From Solirubrobacterales bacterium (GTDB taxonomy: Bacteria; Actinomycetota; Thermoleophilia; Solirubrobacterales; Solirubrobacteraceae), in assembly GCA_016215085.1 (NCBI GenBank), contig JACRMD010000389.1, forward strand, positions 2,046 to 9,825: a DNA stretch of 7,780 bases, written 5' to 3'. The notes under the pieces were generated by a model. The model ran no database searches and had not been told where the DNA came from. It saw nothing but the letters and a program-made list of their open reading frames with translations. Both the position numbers and the translations under genes were made by a program. Positions 5,006 to 7,780 of the stretch are shown piece after piece (the first letter of the stretch is position 1; each line of letters begins with the position of its first letter).

Positions 5006-5403
5006 TGCAGATCGCGCAGGAGCTCCTCGACCGGGTCGTCGAGCACGCCCGCCGCGAGGCGCCCAACGAGTGCTGCGGCTTCGTGGTGCTCGAGGACGGG
5101 CGCGCGGTCGAGGTCATCCCGGCCGAGAACGTCCAGGCGTCGCCGATGCGCTTCGAGGTCGAGCCGCGGACGCTGCTGCGCGTGACGACCGAGGTGGAGG
5201 ACGCCGGCCGCGAGCTGGCGATCTACCACTCGCACACGCGATCCGAGCCGCGCCCGTCGCAGACCGACATCCGCTTCGCCGGCGACTGGCCCGGCGTCCA
5301 GTGGCTGATCGTCGGCCTCGCCGACGGCGGCGTCGACGTGCGCAACTGGGCCATCGAGGACGGCACGGTCTCCGAGGTCGAGGTCCGGGTCGATGCCGGA
5401 TGA
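5005..5403 (+). CDS. mec: Mec-like JAMM/MPN metallopeptidase
   Basis: The 132-residue protein is a JAMM (Mov34/MPN) zinc peptidase. The full metal-binding signature is visible: Glu22 in NECCGF and HSHTRSEPRPSQTD at residues 75-88, giving His75, His77, Ser85 and Asp88 with exact HxHx7SxxD spacing. In M. tuberculosis the homologous Mec cleaves cysteine from the C-terminus of the CysO-cysteine adduct made by CysM, and the gene pair here suggests the same cytosolic job. Related JAMM enzymes also process ubiquitin-like sulfur carriers or siderophores, so the substrate is inferred. The start is GTG 5005, overlapping the tatA TAG by one base (TAGTG); there is no strong ribosome site, consistent with coupling. 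Its 3' end overlaps the next gene by 11 bases. Confidence 0.92.
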   Translation: MQIAQELLDRVVEHARREAPNECCGFVVLEDGRAVEVIPAENVQASPMRFEVEPRTLLRVTTEVEDAGRELAIYHSHTRSEPRPSQTDIRFAGDWPGVQWLIVGLADGGVDVRNWAIEDGTVSEVEVRVDAG

Positions 5404-5887
5404 GCCGCTGGTCTGCCCGCGCTGCGCGACGACGCACGGCCTCGACGAGCGCTTCTGCCGCTCCTGCGGCATGCCCCTGGTCTACGCCGGGGCGACCGGC
5501 GTCGACCAGCCGGTGACCGAGGCGCACGCCCGCGCCCGCAAGATCAAGCCGCAGTACAGCGAGGGCGACCTGGTGTCGGTCGCGCGCGGGCGCAACCAGG
5601 CCGAGGCCGAGCTCATCCAGGGGCTGCTGCTCGAGGAGGGCGTGCCGTCGATGCTGCGCCGCTCGCGGGGGTTCGACGTGCCCGACATGCTCGCCGCCGG
5701 CCCGCGCGACGTGCTCGTGCCGCAGTCCGGCGCCGCGGCCGCGCGGGACGTGCTGCTGCAGGCCGAGCTGGCCGACGGCGGCCCCGAGGAGACCGCCGAG
5801 CGGCCGCTGCGGGTGCTGGGGCTCGTGCTCGCGATGGTGGCCGTGGTCGGCCTCATCGCCTGGGCGGGCACCGAGCTGTTGGGCTAG
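5393..5887 (+). CDS. Zinc-ribbon, DUF2007-like domain and C-terminal membrane anchor protein
   Basis: Three parts are visible in this 164-residue protein. Residues 8-25 form a zinc ribbon with Cys8-x2-Cys11 and Cys22-x2-Cys25. Residues 60-122 (LVSVARGRNQAEAELIQGLLLEEGVPSML to VLVPQSGAAAARDVL) look like DUF2007, a small ferredoxin-like domain labelled a putative signal-transducing domain; it typically reads as 'between-copies' sequence AE..LI...L...GI....... The end is one membrane helix, about 141-160, with only a few residues after it. The protein should be anchored by its C-terminus with the ribbon and DUF2007 in the cytosol. The 11-base overlap with the mec-like gene and GAGG at about 5380-5383 indicate coupled translation. 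Its role in sulfur transfer or Tat export, if any, is unknown. Confidence 0.88.
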   Translation: MPDEPLVCPRCATTHGLDERFCRSCGMPLVYAGATGVDQPVTEAHARARKIKPQYSEGDLVSVARGRNQAEAELIQGLLLEEGVPSMLRRSRGFDVPDMLAAGPRDVLVPQSGAAAARDVLLQAELADGGPEETAERPLRVLGLVLAMVAVVGLIAWAGTELLG

Positions 5888-5917
5888 ATCTCGCTCTTGG
5901 CGGGTAGGCGCTCGCCC

Positions 5918-6001
5918 GTGCGGGTCATGTTCACGCTCTACCTGGGGCTGATCGCCGCCGGGCTCGTGCTCTACACGGTGATCGGCCTCACGCACCACTA
6001 G
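5918..6001 (+). CDS. 27-residue single-helix membrane peptide
   Basis: From GTG 5918 a short frame encodes MRVMFTLYLGLIAAGLVLYT followed by VIGLTHH, almost all of it one hydrophobic helix with positive charge at the N-terminus. ATG 5927 is an alternative start giving 24 residues. It lies 30 bases after the zinc-ribbon gene and ends two bases before the GTG of the DUF6766-like gene, spacing typical of co-translated genes. No good ribosome site is seen. I cannot assign a function. It may be a small accessory subunit for the next membrane protein, and similar peptides are plausible next to such genes in related bacteria, but conservation has not been tested. Confidence 0.6.
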   Translation: MRVMFTLYLGLIAAGLVLYTVIGLTHH

Positions 6002-6003
6002 CC

Positions 6004-6696
6004 GTGCGGCGCTTCCTGAAGGACCAGGCGCTGTCGATCGCCTTCCTGGCGCTGTTCCTCGGATCCCTGCTGGGCCAGGCCATCGCCGGCCATCAGCTCT
6101 ACAACAACGACGAGGTCGACCACGCGTCGCTGACCGGCGACCAGGCCGACACGATCTCGTTCTGGCGCTACCTGGTCTCGTCGCACTTCGGCAACGCGGT
6201 GATGGAGAACTGGCAGTCGGAGTACCTGCAGTTCGTCACGTTCCTCATCATCACCGTCTGGCTCATCCAGCGCGGGTCGACCGAGTCCAAGGAGCCCGGC
6301 AAGGCGGGCCGCGAGTCCGACGAGGACCAGCAGGTCGGCCGTCACGCCGACGCGGACTCGCCGAAGTGGGCGCGCGTCGGCGGCTGGCGGCAGCGGCTGT
6401 ACGAGAACTCGCTGCTGGTCGTCATGGCGACGATCTGGATCGCCTCGTGGTTCGCGCAGTCGGTGACGGGGTGGAGCGAGTTCAACTCCGACCAGCTCCA
6501 GCACCGGCAGCACACGGTGTCCTGGCTGGGCTACCTCGGCAAGCCGGACTTCTGGGAGGCGACGTTCCAGAACTGGCAGTCGGAGTTCCTGGCGGTCGGC
6601 TCGATGGTCGTCCTGAGCATCTACCTGCGCCAGCGCGGGTCGCCCCAGTCCAAGCCGGTCGGCGCGGGGCACCACGAGACCGGCGTCGAGGGCTAG
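6004..6696 (+). CDS. DUF6766-like membrane protein with internal duplication
   Basis: The 230-residue protein has four probable membrane helices (about 11-28, 74-89, 135-153 and 196-209) arranged as two similar halves. Each half ends in the same pattern: ENWQSEYLQFVTFLIITVWLIQRGS (68-92) and QNWQSEFLAVGSMVVLSIYLRQRGS (189-213). The link between the halves (93-127) is charged and likely cytosolic; the loops after helices 1 and 3 carry D/N/H/W residues (YNNDEVDH, GWSEFNSDQLQH). This layout agrees with the uncharacterised DUF6766 family; no enzyme motif is visible. The start is GTG 6004, two bases after the stop of the 27-residue peptide gene, with no Shine-Dalgarno, suggesting coupled translation. 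Function unknown. Confidence 0.85.
   Translation: MRRFLKDQALSIAFLALFLGSLLGQAIAGHQLYNNDEVDHASLTGDQADTISFWRYLVSSHFGNAVMENWQSEYLQFVTFLIITVWLIQRGSTESKEPGKAGRESDEDQQVGRHADADSPKWARVGGWRQRLYENSLLVVMATIWIASWFAQSVTGWSEFNSDQLQHRQHTVSWLGYLGKPDFWEATFQNWQSEFLAVGSMVVLSIYLRQRGSPQSKPVGAGHHETGVEG
6206..6586 (+). repeat. Intragenic duplication marked by an 18-base identical repeat
   Basis: AGAACTGGCAGTCGGAGT occurs at 6206-6223 and again at 6569-6586, exactly 363 bases (121 codons) apart and in frame. A second matching pair codes for QRGS after each helix. The copies mark the two halves of the DUF6766-like protein and show the duplication at nucleotide level. Confidence 0.8.
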
Positions 6697-6730
6697 AGGC
6701 AGCACCACTGACGCGGGCGGGCGCGGGACC

Positions 6731-6736
6731 TAGATT
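6731..6736 (+). promoter_or_regulatory. Possible -10 box for the secreted Lys-rich-tail protein gene
   Basis: TAGATT lies in the 132-base gap after the DUF6766-like gene. A transcript from here would start near 6743 and have a leader of about 86 bases containing a small G/C hairpin (6768-6773 with 6780-6785). Unlike the upstream boxes, this one is not placed directly before the start codon. Confidence 0.4.
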
Positions 6737-6828
6737 CCGGGCGCCCGTTGCCACCAGTGCCGTTACCCCGCCGCCGCGCCGGCGGTCCTGGTCTGCGTCA
6801 TGCCCCTCATCACCTTCGGAGGTCCCGA

Positions 6829-7656
6829 ATGATCCGACGCGCACGTGCCGCCGCGGCCGCCCTCGTGGCCGCGACCGGCGTCGCGCTCGTCCCCGCCGGC
6901 GCGCAGGCCGCGTCGTGGCTGGATCCCGGCCGCGGCGCGACCTACGTGCCGGTGCCCGACGGGCTCATGGAGCATCGCGTCACCGAGGCCACCGTCCAGA
7001 TCGGCGACGAGCGCTACACGACGCGCACCGACTTCCTGGTGGCATCCGACCGCGCCCGGGTGCGCTCGTACGACGCCGGCACCGGCGCGCTGGTCGTCGA
7101 GGACGCCTCGGCCGGCGACACCTGGCGGTCGTGGTGGGCCGAGACGAACGTCCTGCGCACCTACCGGATGTCGCGGCCCGGGCGCCCGGTGCAGCGCTCG
7201 GCGCGCACCGAGGCGGCGATCCTGCGCGAGCAGGTCGCGCGCGGCTGGCTGCGCGTGACGTCCGAGACCGTCCATGGCGGCGTCCCGGCGCTCGTCCTCG
7301 AGCTCGGGCACGACGCGCCGGACACCTCGGCGGCGTCGGAGCGCATCGTGGTCGAGAAGGGCTCCTACCGGACGCTCGAGCGCCGCGCCGTGCTGCGCGC
7401 GTTCGTCGAGGCCGGCCGCGAGGTCCGCAGCGAGTCGACGGTGAAGGTCGTCGTCGACGAGGACCTGCCGCGCGACGACGCCCAGCTGGCGATGGCCGAC
7501 CACCCCGGCGCGCGCGTCGTGGGCGGCGGCGACGGCGAGGCGACCGCGGCGCGGAAGTCGAGCAGGGCGAAGGCGAAGGCGAAGGCGCGCGCCAAGGCAC
7601 AGGCGAAGGCCAAGGCGCGCGCGAAGGCCAAGGCGAAGGCGACGCGGCGGGGGTAG
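6829..7656 (+). CDS. Secreted protein of unknown function with a Lys/Ala-rich C-terminal tail
   Basis: The 275-residue protein begins with a Sec-type signal peptide: MIRRAR, a hydrophobic Ala/Val stretch (7-22) and a likely cut after AQA at residue 27. The mature part up to about residue 235 alternates short polar and hydrophobic strands (for example RVTEATVQIGDERYTTRTDF) and includes DTWRSWWAETNVLRTYRM; it could be a beta-rich LolA-like or similar exported domain, but I do not recognise the family. Residues 243-275 are a low-complexity tail of AK and AR pairs with 15 basic residues in 33, resembling histone H1-like tails. ATG 6829 has a good ribosome site, GGAGG at 6818-6822; the frame is open further upstream but this start gives the signal peptide at the N-terminus. 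The next secreted gene begins six bases after its stop. Confidence 0.88.
   Translation: MIRRARAAAAALVAATGVALVPAGAQAASWLDPGRGATYVPVPDGLMEHRVTEATVQIGDERYTTRTDFLVASDRARVRSYDAGTGALVVEDASAGDTWRSWWAETNVLRTYRMSRPGRPVQRSARTEAAILREQVARGWLRVTSETVHGGVPALVLELGHDAPDTSAASERIVVEKGSYRTLERRAVLRAFVEAGREVRSESTVKVVVDEDLPRDDAQLAMADHPGARVVGGGDGEATAARKSSRAKAKAKARAKAQAKAKARAKAKAKATRRG
7561..7645 (+). repeat. Low-complexity GCGAAG/GCCAAG hexamer tract
   Basis: Degenerate hexamers of the type GCGAAG, GCCAAG and GCGCGC are repeated through the 3' end of the secreted-protein gene and encode its (Ala-Lys/Arg) tail. Such a tract can expand or shrink by slippage in multiples of six bases without breaking the frame. Confidence 0.8.
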
Positions 7657-7662
7657 GCGCCG

Positions 7663-7780
7663 GTGCGCGTGCGGCAGCCGATCGCGCGCGGCGTCGCGGC
7701 GGCCCTGGCGGCGTCCGCGGCGCTCGCGTGTGCGTCGCCGGCGGCCGCCGAGGAGGCGCCGTCGCCGGCGGCCGCCGCGG
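7663..7780 (+). CDS. Start of a secreted protein, 3' end outside window
   Basis: From GTG 7663 the frame stays open to the window edge and gives 39 residues. They form a clear export signal: RVRQPIAR, then a hydrophobic Ala/Leu core (GVAAALAASAALACA), then SPAAAEE with a likely cut after AAA. A lipoprotein reading through the cysteine in ALAC is possible, but the residues before it fit the lipobox poorly. GTG 7669 is an alternative start. The gene follows the Lys-tail protein by six bases and is probably in the same transcript. Two copies of TCGCCGGCGGCCGCCG near the edge make the start of the mature chain Ala/Pro-rich. The family cannot be judged from this fragment. Confidence 0.65.
   Translation, partial: MRVRQPIARGVAAALAASAALACASPAAAEEAPSPAAAA

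Noticed and set aside
5114..5998. A 294-codon minus-strand frame opposite mec and the zinc-ribbon gene
   Set aside because: Shadow of conserved plus-strand genes, with no domain signature.
6748..6828. In-frame upstream extension of the Lys-tail protein from TTG 6748
   Set aside because: It would bury the signal peptide behind 27 Pro/Arg-rich residues; ATG 6829 has a GGAGG at proper spacing.
7555..7656. Repeat tract as a CRISPR or other spaced-repeat array
   Set aside because: The repeats are in-frame six-base coding units without spacers.
7663..7780. Lipoprotein signal in the last gene
   Set aside because: ALAC has Leu at -2 and Ala at -3, a poor lipobox, and a better signal-peptidase I site (AAA before EE) follows.

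Overview
The window is very GC-rich and densely coded. Most genes are short, alanine- and arginine-rich, and several start with GTG. The gene types suggest a high-GC actinobacterium, possibly the Thermoleophilia/Solirubrobacterales group: a mycobacterial-type CysM next to a Mec-like JAMM peptidase, an MpsC/DUF2294 protein, a DUF6766-like protein, and TAGNNT boxes directly in front of start codons. This placement is an inference; no rRNA or other marker is present. No tRNA, rRNA, CRISPR array or insertion sequence was seen, and no gene-free stretch exceeds 300 bases (the longest are 156 and 132 bases).

Left part (1-2902): the 3' end of a class III PLP aminotransferase runs into a convergent pair, a dodecin gene and a TetR regulator, both on the minus strand. 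The TetR gene diverges from an alpha/beta hydrolase of the epoxide hydrolase/dehalogenase type. The roughly 100-base gap between them holds a TTGACA promoter and two palindromes with the same half-sites, so this looks like a self-contained regulator/target pair. The hydrolase gene overlaps tail to tail, by 82 bases, a minus-strand gene for a four-helix membrane protein.

Middle part (2903-5887): a plus-strand run of a STAS-domain protein, an MpsC/DUF2294 protein, a CysM-type cysteine synthase, an unusually short TatA, a Mec-like JAMM metallopeptidase and a zinc-ribbon/DUF2007/membrane protein. CysM and Mec are two of the three parts of the protein-thiocarboxylate cysteine pathway known from Mycobacterium tuberculosis; the carrier CysO is not in the window. 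tatA, mec and the zinc-ribbon gene are joined by a 1-base and an 11-base overlap and are probably one transcript.

Right part (5888-7780): a 27-residue single-helix membrane peptide lies two bases before a duplicated DUF6766-like membrane protein. After it come a secreted protein of unknown function with a strikingly Lys/Ala-rich C-terminal tail, and the start of another secreted protein cut by the window edge.

The most notable signals are the cysM-tatA-mec arrangement without cysO, the series of TAGNNT/TACACT boxes placed as if transcripts were leaderless, the double operator with unequal half-site spacing, and the histone-H1-like tail on an exported protein.
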